Assembly: GCA_043228905.1 (NCBI GenBank)
Contig: JBHGNT010000010.1
Coordinates: 17,484,001-17,548,000, forward strand
Source of the DNA: Azolla caroliniana
Taxonomy: Eukaryota > Polypodiophyta
Direction: 5' to 3'
DNA: 64,000 nucleotides
Shown here: one piece after another, positions 11,459 to 23,064 of the stretch
Numbering within the stretch: the stretch's first letter is position 1
Layout: each line of letters opens with the position of its first letter
Translations under genes and position numbers: made by a program
Notes under the pieces: model-generated
Databases searched by the model: none
Seen by the model: the letters and a program-made list of their open reading frames with translations, nothing else
Told to the model about the DNA's origin: nothing

Positions 11459-14400
11459 ATGAGAGCGAAAGGATCCCTCTCCGAAGCCGATGTCGCTCTG
11501 CTTCTCAGGAGGTAAGACATTCTTCCCATTTCTTCATCCTCACCGTTTGCTCTCTTCTTCTTTTCTCTTTTTGTTTGGCTTGCTTTGAACTCGTATACCA
11601 AGGGAAACTGCGTGGTGATCTCAGGACTTGATGATTCTCGAAGAAATTTGTTTATGCTTCCTACAACTGTTGATCATTGTCTTTGTGGCTGATATATACT
11701 GTTTCTTTTGTACGACTTCTGTATGTGTGTGTGTGTTTGATTTATACACCATGAGTGCAAGGGCAGAACACCATTGTGAGTTACTCTCATATGTAATAGA
11801 AAGTTTGTTTTCAGATATACATCTCTGTGAGTGTAACTCTATATGCCTATCTAATCAATTCTCAATATTTCTAACAGTATGCAAGAAACAAAATGTAACA
11901 GGAAACACATAACAAGGGGTTTCTCCGACCATTTGTTTAACTTTTATGAGGATAGAAAGGTGATGGACGTTTTCTATAGACGAGAAGAGATAAAACTACG
12001 TATATGACCATTTGCAATAAAAGACATATCGATGATGTGATCAAAGACTCACTCCTTGTTGATGTACACTGGTTTCAACAAGGATGCACCTAAAGTGCTA
12101 AAGTCTGCTATTTTCTCTTATTTGGAAGTGGTTGGCAAATTAAATGCAATAGTTTACTTTTAATGTTTTCGATTCACTGTGTTTTCTTATCATTTGTTTT
12201 CATAGTAGAGAATATAGTGGAATTGATGAGAGAAAATGATTCATACACATGTTTGAATCTGTCATGGCTAACTTCAAGATGTCGTGTTTTAAGACACTCA
12301 GCTGAGACATGAATTGAGTGCAAGCTAAATAGGCGTTTTGGGTGGATGATTTTAGTAATACTATGACATATTCTAAAATGTGTGAAAACCTTCTTTTATC
12401 ATGAAATTTCTCATTTGAGCTGTACTAGTAATTGTTTTCGTCATTGCAGATATACAGCAAGTACTGTGCTAGCTCTACTACAGGAAATTGCTTGCTCAGC
12501 AGATAGTAAATTGAATTGGAGTCTGCTGGCTAAAAATTCCAACTCAGGGATCAGCAATGCAAAGGAGTATCAATCCCTTTGGCGTCATCTTGCTTATCGC
12601 ACGAATATATCTGAAAGCTTTGAAGATGATGCATTGCCATTGGTAAATTCTCTATTTCAGATTAAGATATAAAGAAACAGATGTGTTGCATTTGGTTCTT
12701 ATTCTCATTGTATCTAAAAGTTAAGGCATGTGAATGTAGGAGGATGATAGTGATATTGAATTTGAAGTTGATCCTGTTCCAGGGGTTAGTCAAGAAGTTG
12801 CGACTAATGTGGCAGCTTGTGTGAAGGTGAGGATCGTACGGACAATAGTAAATCAGAAATTATAATAATAAATTAATGTTGAAGTGTGATGTTTGGACTT
12901 CTGACATGGATTATTATGGATCAAGGAAAAAAAGAAGAAGCCTACTTTTGAGATGCATTCATTATACTCAAAATTATTGTTGTCAGAAAAAGTTAATTTC
13001 TATAGTTCCAGTTTAACTTTACCTTCTAAAGCTGATAGGTTGTTTCATGTCGCATTTTAACGCCTTTTCATGTATTAAGTGAGTTTTGAACTGGCAGTAG
13101 TACACTGGTATGCCAAATAAGTTGGTATTTTTATCATATCTGTATGTTTCAGTTGGCAAACATCCAAAATTATGATGTTTAATGTAAGCCAATATCTGGT
13201 ATGCCAAGTAAGTTGGTATTTTTATCATATCTGTATGTTTCAGTTGGCAAACATCCAAAATTATGATGTTTAATGTAAGCCAATATCTGGTATGCCAAAT
13301 AAGTTGGTATTTTTATCATATCTGTATGTTTCAGTTGGCAAGCATCCAAAATTATGATGTTTAATGTAAGCCAATATACTTGGCTTTAATAGTGATATGT
13401 TACCACGAGCAGAAACTCTGGCTGTTTTCACTATTTCTACTACTGAATTGTGGTAAGCTGGTTTGGTCTCTTGACTTTTGGCACCTCTGTCCACTTGTGT
13501 AGGCATGGTGATATGTGACCTTCCTGAGATGCATGTACTTCAAAAACAATGTTTTTGTCAGCAGGGGATGGATGCTTGCTTAAAAAATGAATATACTGAT
13601 TTCAAGAAGAATGGTAATCTTGTAACCTGTTCTTAGTGATGGATGCATGTTCCATCACCTGGGGCTATAATCACATGGTACAGCCATTTTTCACATCTTT
13701 TCCTCTGTCCTGTTTCCTACGATGTCCTCCATTCGATTCCATTGTTTGAGATTTTCCTCATTAGATAAAGAAAGGTCATTTGATGTCATCTCTGTCCTTG
13801 ATGCGTCCCATGTAACTGTGCATGGTGGAGAAATCTACTTCCCTGCATTCATTGATGACTATGCTTCACATGGAGTACATAGTGGGTTCCAAAACAGTCC
13901 AAATTTGTTTTTGGGTCTCATTACTGTCTCTGATGTGTATGCCATGCGACAATGCTTGGGGGAAAAATCTACTTCACTACATCAATTGATGGCCATACTT
14001 CACAGTGAAGAGTCAAATTTATTTCCATGTTTTCATCATTTTCTTTCCATGGCAGAAAATAGTCGTAGTTGCAATTTACTGATAGAGGAAGGAGTGAATA
14101 TATGTTTAAAGAGGAAACAAGATCAGATGTTTACCAGGTATCCAGAATGTGTCACTGGCTACAAATCTGTTGTCCATATTGTTTGAGCATACCAGATATC
14201 CAGAATGTTGAAGCATCTACTGCTAACCTTAATCTAAGGACCTGGGTTGTGCCACCAATAGGGACTTCTCCTTATCAATATACAGTAATTAGTAATTACT
14301 AATCAGTAATTTCAAGGGATTTTGGCTAAATGGGCCTATTTTATGAGCAGGTTTTGTCCAGGGCAGGGACTCCTGCAAGTAATTCTTCAAAGTCTCAAGA

Positions 14401-16260
14401 ACCTTCTTTTGTCATTGACATACCTAATTCAACAAGTGGCTGGGAAGTCAAAGGCAATGGTCAAATCTCGAATGTTGCAATTCAAGGTTCACAAACAGTG
14501 GAGGCGCAACCTGCAAGGAAGAAGCGAAAACTTTGGACTTCTGAGGAGGATCAAGAACTAATTGCAGCAGTAGAGAAATGCGGGGAAGGAAATTGGGCGA
14601 CTATGTTGAAGGGCGCTTTCAAACACGAGCGCACTGCTGCACAACTATCGCAGGTATAATAATGACTACCACATTATATACTTTGAAATGAATGGAATAA
14701 TCTGTTTTCCCATTAATCCATCTGATGGGCAACTTTTGTTGAAGAGATGGGCTCTGATAAGAAAGCGAAGAGACACTCAAACAGGATTACAGAACATCAC
14801 TGAAAATGGGACGAATGCAGTTGTCGGGAGCCAATTACCAGTAGAAACATCATCAGCAGATGGGCAAAAAGTTCCGACCTCTGTAGGACCAACATCAGGT
14901 GTTTTTATACTCTTTCTCATAGGGTCCTCATGGATGGTTTCTTTCCATTTCTCAATTTTTATTTCAGGATTTCATAACATCCCGAATAAGGATTCCTAAC
15001 ATAAAATTTGATTATGGGTCCTTCTGAATGGGTTTTTCTTCTCCTGATTTCTTATTTCAGGATTTGCTAATGTTACCCCAATAATGAATATTTACAGGTG
15101 GCACAGAACAGACTTGTAATCAAAGCCCTAGCACAGCCAATCCCACTTCTATTGCACCAATGGCTGGAAAGAATAGGCCACCTGTTAAAAGGACAAGTAT
15201 AACAGGATCTTCACAACACAGGAGTAACAGTATGCCACCTGTCACTACGTCAATCACTAATGTAATACAAACGAAGTCTCTCCCAACACCATCATCCTTA
15301 TTGCCAACAGGAAATACAGTGTCAGCACGATATATAACGTCGGGTATGAGAAATGCTCCAGTAAATGGGGTAGGAAGGGCTCCTCCGAAATCATCTGCTG
15401 GGCCTGATCCTATGGTACAAGCTGCGGCTGTTGCTGCAGGAGCAAGAATAGCTCCAGCCTCTGCAGCTGCATCATTACTAAAAGCTGCACAATCTGGGAA
15501 TGTTGTTCATATAGGTATTGGTGGAGTATCTATGGGGAAAACAGTAACTCCGAATCAACAAAATGGTAGTAATGCTTCTTGTAATAGTGCTAAAATTGGA
15601 GCAACTTCTGGATCAAGGACACCAAGTGGAGCTTCAGTACATTATATTCGAACTGGTAGTACGGGGTCGCCCCAATCTCTTGCCATGGTTGGCCAAAGAG
15701 CACCTCAGTTGAAGGGTCAAGCTATAGGTAGGAGTACCAGTTCTCAAATGACAACACAAGGACAGCTAACTCAACGGCCAAGTCCTATAAGCCTATCCCA
15801 ATCTGGACATTCCACATCATCAACATTTATACCACAGAAATCACAACTTTCAAATGTAACATCTACGTCATTGACCAAAGCGAAATTAACTGGATTTCCC
15901 AGCGATGCATGCATGATTGTGATTAATGATAATGCTAATGAAGGTAGTGCCAAGCCAGCAGATTGCATAGAGGGAATCAATCCAGTGTTGAAGACCTCAG
16001 CCCAGGATTCAAATGCAATAGGGGTTAATTTGTCTCCGCTACAGAATTCTAGTGAGAGCTCATCCAAATGCAACACAGCAGATAATCAAGCTTCTGATAG
16101 TAACCCACCATTAGTTAGTGGGAGTAAGGCTGAAACCTCTGTGTTAGGTGTAAAGTCGGTTTCTATTAACAAGCCTGCTAATGCAATAGTAGGAAATGAG
16201 ACTTCATTGGCTACACCAAATGACAGTACAATAGCTAGCTCAGAAAAAGTGTCAGAATGA
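11459..16260 (+). CDS. Single-Myb/SANT domain protein (plant homeodomain-like/telomere-binding-like family)
   Basis: Exons 11459-11511, 12450-12642, 12740-12826, 14351-14653, 14745-14898, 15098-16260; all GT-AG with consistent phase; about 650 residues. The start ATG is the one that reads into the conserved N-terminus (EADVALLLRRYTASTVLALL across the exon 1-2 junction). Parts in order: conserved N-terminal domain (LLRRYTA..ALLQEI, then EYQSLWRHLAYR), acidic stretch (EDDSDIEFEVD), basic linker KKRKLW, one Myb/SANT repeat (WTSEEDQELIAAVEKCGEGN to QLSQRWALIRKRR, split between exons 4 and 5), then a long Ser/Thr-rich low-complexity tail with an Ala-rich conserved block (DPMVQAAAVAAGARIAP, SLLKAAQSGNVVHI). 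The order and motifs match a plant family annotated as homeodomain-like, with Arabidopsis members I recall as At1g09710 and At1g58220. Probably nuclear and DNA-binding; targets unknown. Confidence 0.88.
13106..13378. repeat. Three tandem copies of a 91-bp unit in Myb gene intron 3
   Basis: Copies start at 13106, 13197 and 13288, each with TGGTATGCCAA(A/G)TAAGTTGG and ending near GTAAGCCAATATC. They are almost identical, which suggests recent duplication. Confidence 0.95.
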
Positions 16261-17040
16261 GAATCAGACAAGAGGGACTCTACTAGAGGAATAATATATT
16301 TGATGGATAAACCAGTATTATTTCTTTGTTATGTTAATATCTACAGAATTTAGTTTCTACAAGTCTTGAGAAAGGAACAATGGCTTTTGCCTTTCAGAGA
16401 TGACACTGTCATCAATGTTCGACTTAACCTCATCTGAAAACTGGGGCCTCTTCTCTAGCCTTGTAGACTTCAGTGCACGGATGCTTGAACATGACTGTAC
16501 ATGCAAGGGTAAACATTTGAAACAATGCTTGTCAATATGATAAAGTTGAGGTAAGCCAAACATGCCCCACGATAAGTCTCTGGTTAGGTTGTGTCAAGGG
16601 ATGCAATGAGAGGTTTTATATAAACATTTCAGTGTATCATTTATAAAGATTTATAAAAGATGTACTTACTAGTTTTGAAAATGTATGTGAAGAGAACACT
16701 CACGTCTAGATGTATTTGATTTTGTAGGTTTGAAAACATATATTGAAGAATTGTGCAAAGAAAGTTCTTTTATTAACAATTGAGTATATGGATATGCGAT
16801 ATATTTGATATTTGTGTGAAGATATGCAAAGATGCCACTTGTATTGATTGTATTTATTCATTAGATGTATTTGGTAGTGGTGAATAGATGCAAATTGTTA
16901 TGTCAAGTTTACATAAATGTTGAGGAGAGCCGGGGGTCAGCACAATCCATCTATGCCCAATATTTTGGTTCCTTTTGTTGGTTTTAATTTCTAATAGTGT
17001 AATTGAATTATCAATCTCAACCTGTTTTTTGGTGTATCAT
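16261..17040 (+). other. Myb gene 3' UTR and intergenic DNA
   Basis: AT-rich sequence after the stop codon; no coding pattern recognised. Confidence 0.5.
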
Positions 17041-17290
17041 TTCTTAGACAACCTAATTTTCTGTTAGATTTCATGTAAAAAATAATCAGAACACAACCTT
17101 GTGATGATTTAAGTTTTGTGGAAGTCTTGCACCCCTGCAAGGATACAGGCAAGAGACTGGTATAATTTCTTAGACAACCTATTTTTTTGTTAGATTTTGT
17201 GTAAAAAATAATTAGAACACAATCATAAAGTGCTATTGCTGGTTTTGAATCATTTGATGTAAGTGTCGCAGAAATCTTGCACCCACACAG
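17041..17290. repeat. Two direct copies of a 126-bp unit
   Basis: TTCTTAGACAACCTA.TTTT, TGTTAGATTT, GTAAAAAATAAT.AGAACACAA and CTTGCACCC recur at the same spacing in 17041-17165 and 17167-17290. Confidence 0.8.
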
Positions 17291-17849
17291 AGAATACCGT
17301 TCTTATTTGATGTGACTTGAATGCATGCAAAGCTACACGCTTTTGTTCTTATCTTCAAAGCCACACGGACACACATAGAGAAAGAGAGAGATATTAATGT
17401 CTTCTTAGACTAAATTTGGGTCATGAGACAATTGGTTACAATAATGGGATAGGTATCCAATCATTGAAAATAAAAATAAGATAAGCATAGATAAAAAAAG
17501 TTTTAGTATAGAGCAAAAAGATGTTATGGTGTACATATTCTATAAAGGAAATGGCTATTTGCTAGGATTGGTTTCATTTGCATCCAAGTCACTTGAAAAG
17601 GGTCAGGAGGTCAAAGGGTTTTGATGTAGGTGTGGTTCGTGGTCTCAATGTAAAAGGTATCCCAACCATAGCTTCAAGATGGTGTAACTCACATTCCCTT
17701 ATCTTCTTAATTGTCTCTGTACAACGAGTGACTTTAAGGCCCAATACCCAAGACTGTTTGGTTGTTCTTTGGTTTTCTGCTTCAACGAGGGAGAGGTTGA
17801 GTGATGCAGGTTGAGTGATACATGTTGGTAAATATTAGAAGGTTATGAT
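17291..17849. other. Intergenic, nothing recognised
   Basis: No protein similarity seen on either strand; flanks the LINE remnant that begins at about 17850. Confidence 0.4.
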
Positions 17850-19200
17850 TAACATTTTGTAGCTTATTTTCTCTATGTTGTTTTAACTCTAAGATATACC
17901 TACCTAGTGTCTTTATATTCGAGCTATTCAATAATTTGGAGAGGGTCCTCGTATGTCTTGTTATTTTCTCCTTATTTTAACGTAAGTTGGACACTTCCAC
18001 GTAAAATGATACGCATCCTTTATCTCTATGTGACATAATCTACATATATGTTTCTCTCTGGGGACTCCATTAACACGATGATTAACACTTGAATGCATAC
18101 AAAGCATAGATCGCCCAAATCAAGTCATTTGGTATCCAAGATTTTAAGCCTATCGAACAACTGCTCTCTAGGGATTGTGTCAAAGGCTTTCCAAAAGTCC
18201 ATAGCACAACAATATAATTTCCTCTTGCGAGCCTTGGTATGGTCAATTAAGCATCTAAGTGTAACAATACGGTCAATAGTAGAGAAGCCTATATGGGTGC
18301 TCGAAGTCCTAATGTCTCCATATAATCATTCAACTCTACTTCCATCATTGCACCACATAGTTTAGCAAGCATATGATCATGGGGTTCCCTCCTTTATGTA
18401 TAGGAACCACTGTGTTCATGGTCCACTTCGGTGGAAAACCCTCCGTGAGGGAACAATTGAAGAGTAGAGTGAGAAAATGAGTTAGGCACTCTCGAGCATA
18501 TATGATGTGCTTAGCCTGTAATGTTGTGTGATCTACAGACATTCTATGTTGCAATTTCTTTATGATTTTAGTGACCCTAGAGATTGTGAAAAATGTCCCC
18601 ATGGTAGATCGAGGTGTAGAAGGCATCAGAATGGGTGGCTAGTTTGGGATTTGGTAAACTTCCTTTTTATATGAGTACCAAGTGTTAGGATCCTTGATGG
18701 GAGTTCGTGGCCTAGGTTCCCGTAGTCTCTTTTAGATAGTGGCACACATTACTCATGAGCATATGGTAGAGTTTCCAATATTGAGATGCTTGCACGTTCA
18801 TCTCTTACGAAGTGTCGTCTTTCGTATTTCTTGCAAGCCTATATTGAGGTGATAGTACCATTAAGTCGGGATAATTTAAGTTGTCTATATAAGTCTCTAC
18901 AATCCTCATCATACCATCTATTCTATGGCATAAACCCTACTCTACCTTGCTTGGAGTGTTTCATGTGGGGGAAACTATTAATCGATGTGGAATGAAGGAT
19001 GTGTATGAATTGCGTAGTACAATTCTCTAAAGGCAATGAAGAATCAAGAGAGGAGAGATGAGCTTGAACATGTTGAGAGTAGATGTAAGAGAGCTCATGT
19101 GTGAAATGTCTTGTGGTGTGATGGCATGGTTGACTACAATTGGTGGCATTGGGATATCGTTTTTTAATTCGAAATATAAGAAGCTATGGTTAGCACCAAT
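17850..19200 (-). pseudogene. LINE ORF2 remnant: linker, RT start and zinc-finger tail with RT core deleted
   Basis: Reading the minus strand from 19200 to 17850: a post-endonuclease linker (SHPF-like region; RWYDEDCRDLYRQLKLSRL near 18900), then the start of the RT domain (VDHTTLQAKHI, FPPKWTMNTVVPIHKGG), then STIDRIVTLRCLIDHTKAR and the motif DFWKAFDTIPREQLFDRLK at about 18230-18130, and then directly the C-terminal Cys-rich part (HICRLCHIEIKDAYHFTWKC, near 18030-17970). The catalytic YADD half of the RT is missing between these, so the copy has a large internal deletion, besides several stops and frameshifts. The KGG and FDT motifs are typical of plant LINE RT. Confidence 0.8.
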
Positions 19201-19289
19201 AGGGCATTGAGAGATAGATCAATAGATAGATTGTATTATCATCTTCGGAGGTCAAATAATATGACCTATGAGACACAAAATATAACATT

Positions 19290-19861
19290 TCACATAATAC
19301 ACATGAAAGTGAGTAGCGACTCTCGATGTTCAAGAACTTTACCAATGAATGATGCAATCAAGAATGCAAATTGTGGTTGTGAGAGGAATTCGTGCAAAGA
19401 TTGGGTTTGATCGAAAATGTGTGGAAAGCATTGTCGAATATGATCAAAGGCAAAGCATTGTATGAAAGTCTTATATTTAGACTCTTGAACTTGTTTAGGG
19501 CAAAGTGTGCATAGTCGACTACTCTCATCACGTGTGCCCCAACGCCCCGTCTCATATCGCAATGCATGTGAGCTAAGTCTCATGGAAGCAATGGCCTGAA
19601 TGACAATGGGATGGGCTCTAACATGTATCAATGAGAATGGTTTCCCCGTTCCGCGAAGAATATTGTTTTGTAGTTAGGCACAACATGTGTAGTATAATGG
19701 GTGAAGCATGTGCCCTCGCATTTGTTCCATATTATGATACAATGGCATTGCAAAAAGGCCTCATTTAAAGAGGAATCTAGTGATGCATCATGAAGCAAGT
19801 GTGTCGCATCCCATCTACCAAACCATTTTTTAATATCTTGCATCCAACCAGAACACACCAT
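19290..19861 (-). pseudogene. LINE ORF2 C-terminal remnant, second copy
   Basis: Minus-strand frames read WMQDIKKWFGRWDATHLL (19850-19790), then AHPIVIQAIASMRLSSHALR, ETGRWGTRDES, and a Cys-rich LCTLCPKQV..FIQCFAFDHIR block. This is the tail of a LINE polyprotein. It lies upstream, on the same strand, of the linker-RT remnant 17850-19200, which has its own Cys-rich tail; these are therefore two tandem copies, not one element. Confidence 0.75.
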
Positions 19862-19976
19862 TTTTCTTTTATGTGTTTTTTGGATCTTTTTGCTTGCTTC
19901 CTTTGACCTAACATTCGACTCGAACGCTCAGTTCGAGTCAAGCATTGCTACTGTCAGTCATTGGCAAATAGTAATA

Positions 19977-20230
19977 ATAATATTTTTAAATTTTAAAAAT
20001 AAAATTTAAAAATAAATTTTAAAAATAAAGAAAATAACAATTAGAATAGATTACAAGTAATTAAAAAAATAAAAATAACAACAATAATATTGATAAGCTA
20101 AAAAATTAATTAATTATTATTACAATTAAAATAATAACAATGATAACATTCGTTAATAATAATAATAAAAAATAATAGTAATAAATAAAATAGATAAAAA
20201 CATTTGAGTAGAATATTAAGATTAAAAAAA
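19977..20230. repeat. AT-rich low-complexity block (TAA/AAT)
   Basis: Almost only A and T, with frequent AATAATAAT and AAAATTTAAAAATAA runs. Confidence 0.85.
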
Positions 20231-20700
20231 TCAATACCGACCTCTCTCGATGACAAATACCTACACACCTTAAAAATCGACCCACATTTTAAACACTCAC
20301 ATACTTTGAACTAGTTAGGACATCAACAACCTTGTATATTAAACTTCGAAGACTCGAGTCAACCCATCCTCTCCAATTCAAGTCCTCAATGGTCCTGCTC
20401 AAATTTCACAAGCACGTGTGTGACTTTGCGACAACGCAAAACCAACAATCTTGAGCACCCATTGACATCCACATTCTCCAACAAAAACTAAGTATTCTTG
20501 CACACAATGAGGGGAAGAGTTTTGGGCACACATATGTGTCACCTCAAATGGTTAGCCTCAAAAAAACTAAGGGATCATCCTCGATTCCGTCTTTCTTGGT
20601 AAAAAAATAATTAACCCCTATGGTTTCTCATATTTCAAGCACATGTGTGAATTTTTGTAATGCTTTCATCTGTATGGGTCAGTCAATCTTTATAGAGTCC
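20231..20700. other. Intergenic, nothing recognised
   Basis: No coding pattern seen; precedes a decayed Gypsy integrase fragment. Confidence 0.4.
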
Positions 20701-21400
20701 CTTGTCAAATTCTTTTATAGCTTATGAGCTAGTCAAGAGGCATCTGGGAAACATTATGTGCAAGGATGTGCAAGGACATGGCACATTATGTAGAGATTTG
20801 TAAGAGTTGTTAAATGCACGACAAAGTGGATTGGTAGATATAGTGGTTATGACGAGTGTTATGCAAGTTGAAGTTTTTGGTGTTTCCAAGAGAAATACTT
20901 AGAAAGCAAGTGGAAGGTAGACCCATGAGAAACAAAACAGCCTCCATGTGCAAATTCTTACAAGAAGATAGCCTCCATATGCAAATTCTTATGAGAAAGA
21001 TGTCATTTGTCAGTGTATTTGTATTGGAAAAATCATTGTTGACAAGGAAGAACTAGATGTTAATAAAGTATGAGATTATTTTTCATAGGTGGGGGCCAAA
21101 GTTTTGCTCACCACAACATACGATCCTAAAGAGAATGGGAAGGTTCGACATGGATACGGTTCTACTATGAATGCAATCAAGAAATCAAAGTGGCCACAAC
21201 TACTGCCTTATCCTTTATGAGCAAACATGACTAAACATAATATGGTGATAGGTTACATGCTTGTGGAGCTAAATTTCAATAAAACGCCGATACTGCCTAC
21301 TGAGCAATCTATTGTTTCATTGGCTATAAACCGTGGCGTGATGATATGAGTAGAGACAATATCTTAACAACGAAAATCCAAAAGCATCAGAGAGCACTAG
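20701..21400 (+). pseudogene. Decayed Ty3/Gypsy integrase fragment
   Basis: Plus-strand frames, with many stops and shifts, give AHYVEICKSC (zinc-binding HHCC end), FLVFPREILRKQVEGRPMRN KTA..CKFLQED, and later GRFDMDTVLL and MVIGYMLVELNF.KTPI. These follow, in order, the integrase of the Gypsy element at 24.8-32 kb (LVLAREDLTNQVEGRALPN KTTAAVCRFLIED; TGYMPTELMFG.KPI). Same lineage, much older copy; LTRs not found. Confidence 0.7.
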
Positions 21401-21497
21401 AAGGTATGTAGGTTGTTCTTATTTGTAAGAAACTCAACTTAACTTAAGTACAAGGAGAGCTCCAATACCAAGACCAAGTTCATCCCTTTGTTTTTTT

Positions 21498-21600
21498 GAA
21501 ATTTCCATGGAAGATGATTGCGATCTATGAGATGAGGCCTAGCCCATGGTGAGGATTGAACTTGGGTTCTCTCAAATTTATGACTTTGATGGGAGAGAAA
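21498..21600 (-). repeat. Dispersed short repeat, possibly SINE-like (copy 2)
   Basis: Aligns with 9208-9300. The minus strand reads GAACCCAAGTTCAATCCTC, resembling a box B. Confidence 0.5.
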
Positions 21601-22115
21601 TTGGGTGTTCATAACAATATCTTGGATAATCGACATATCAATAAAATTGTTGGTTTTATTTGTATATTGTGCAAAAGTTGAATGATAACAATTGTGCGTA
21701 AATTGGATGGGTGTGTAAGCTTAAGATGACTATTTTGAGAAAAAGAGTGACAATCTTCAAAAAACAAGACGAACAACAACCAACAATACATTCGGCTTTA
21801 CATAGCGTAATTGTTTAGAGCATTTGAGATGGAATTCTTCAGTGAACATGAGTGCATTCATTGTTTTAAGTCTCAACAATAGTGAAACATATGGCAAGAG
21901 CCATGACCTCATGAAGGCCACAACCACTCTTCGTTCCCTCTTTACATTGTCACAATTCAAGCATCCCTACATGTGTGGAAAACTAACCTTATAACCATAT
22001 GGCCAACATTTAATCACAAGCAAAGCAATGAGGTATGAGTGAATCCTTGTGGCATGAAAACTAAGACTAGGTGTGACACCTACTAATGAAGCCAATGGAC
22101 ACTAACAACAAGGTA
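21601..22115. other. Intergenic, nothing recognised
   Basis: No coding or structural pattern found. Confidence 0.4.
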
Positions 22116-22229
22116 CATCTAAAAATAAAGCCTACCTACAAAGCTATTTGCACCTAACAAGTGTGTTATAGGCATCTAAAAATAAAGCCAACCTACAAAG
22201 CTAATTGAGCCTAACAAAATGCTATAGGG
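22116..22229. repeat. Two tandem copies of a 57-bp unit
   Basis: CATCTAAAAATAAAGCC.AC starts at 22116 and 22173; both copies continue with CTACAAAGCTA.TTG..CCTAACAA. Confidence 0.85.
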
Positions 22230-22258
22230 CATAACCTTTTAGACCAATTCTATAGGTA

Positions 22259-22500
22259 TTTTTTAATGGGTTAAGGGTAGGATAGTTAGGAAACTGGTTA
22301 TCCTAGGAACTGGGACAAACCCATATGGACTATGACATTTGAGGACATATGGTGGTCCTGGAGCCAAATGTGTTGAGCTACATGAAGGGAACTAGCTACC
22401 CCCTTCACGGTGACATTTGGAGATAATGTCGAAACTCACTTTGTGAGTCTAAGCTCTCTTCTTCGGATCCATTATTCAACAACCAAAGTATATCATAAGG
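22259..22500 (+). repeat. Dispersed LTR-like repeat R1, copy c
   Basis: Aligns with 9653-9893 (see copy b): GGGTTAAGGGTAGGATAGTT, GGAAACTGG, AACCCATATGGAC, CACTTTGTGAGTC and TCGGATCCATTATTCAACAA. It ends only about 20 bases before Copia E1. Confidence 0.65.
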
Positions 22501-22519
22501 TAATATTCCATGGTATTAG

Positions 22520-22889
22520 TGTTGAGCGGCAAGCTCAACCGGAGCCGGATCGGCTGAATAAGCCTGAGCCGGTAAGCGAGATGAATCGGTATGCTGGTGA
22601 GCAACCGAGCCAGTAAGCAATAAGGACCGGTGAGCTGGGGAGCCGGTATGCCGGATCCAATCCGTAACCGGAAGCCTAGTATAGGTTAGACTACTAGCTA
22701 GTTATAGTCTCGTAGTTAGTGTCAGATGCTCGTGTGAGCATTGAAGTACACCATACTTCTAACAGTCCCGTGTGGACTTGTATAAATAGCGCTGATGAGC
22801 GCGTTGTAGATACAGAGCACAAAGTATTCATATAATTTTGGAAAATAGTGTGTCTTGCTCTCTCTCTCTCTCTCTTTGTGTCTCTCTCG

Positions 22890-22934
<45 letters not shown>

Positions 22935-22969
22935 GTTCTTTCTAACGCTTCCGCAAGCAATCTTTTACA
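22520..22969 (+). repeat. E1 5' LTR
   Basis: Starts TGTTGAGCGG and ends TTTTACA, directly before the PBS. A TATA box (TATAAATAG) lies at 22781. The first 160 bases hold degenerate repeats of GAGCCGGTAAGC type, and a (CT)n run fills 22858-22929. Confidence 0.88.
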
Positions 22970-22981
22970 TGGTATCAGAGC
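22970..22981 (+). other. E1 primer-binding site
   Basis: TGGTATCAGAGC, the common plant Copia site complementary to the 3' end of initiator tRNA-Met, directly after the LTR. Confidence 0.9.
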
Positions 22982-23064
22982 GCGTGGGTTGAGAACCTCT
23001 GCTGCAGACATCTACGCTTGTGAAGGAAACCCTAACAGATCGGAAAGCAAACAGAAAAGGAGAA

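Noticed and set aside
13722-14186. 154-codon frame in intron 3 of the Myb gene, with TFIDDY-like FIDDYASH recalling Copia integrase
   Set aside because: No other integrase motif around it; exon 3 and exon 4 of the Myb gene join correctly without it. Two short similar segments inside (near 13825 and 13955) are a local repeat.
15771-16076. Minus-strand frame over the last Myb exon
   Set aside because: Shadow of the conserved plus-strand coding exon.
22848-23011. Ser/Leu-rich and Arg/Glu-rich frames over CT/GA runs (also at 8261-8455, 36227-36415, 51125-51334)
   Set aside because: Made only by the microsatellite; no coding evidence.
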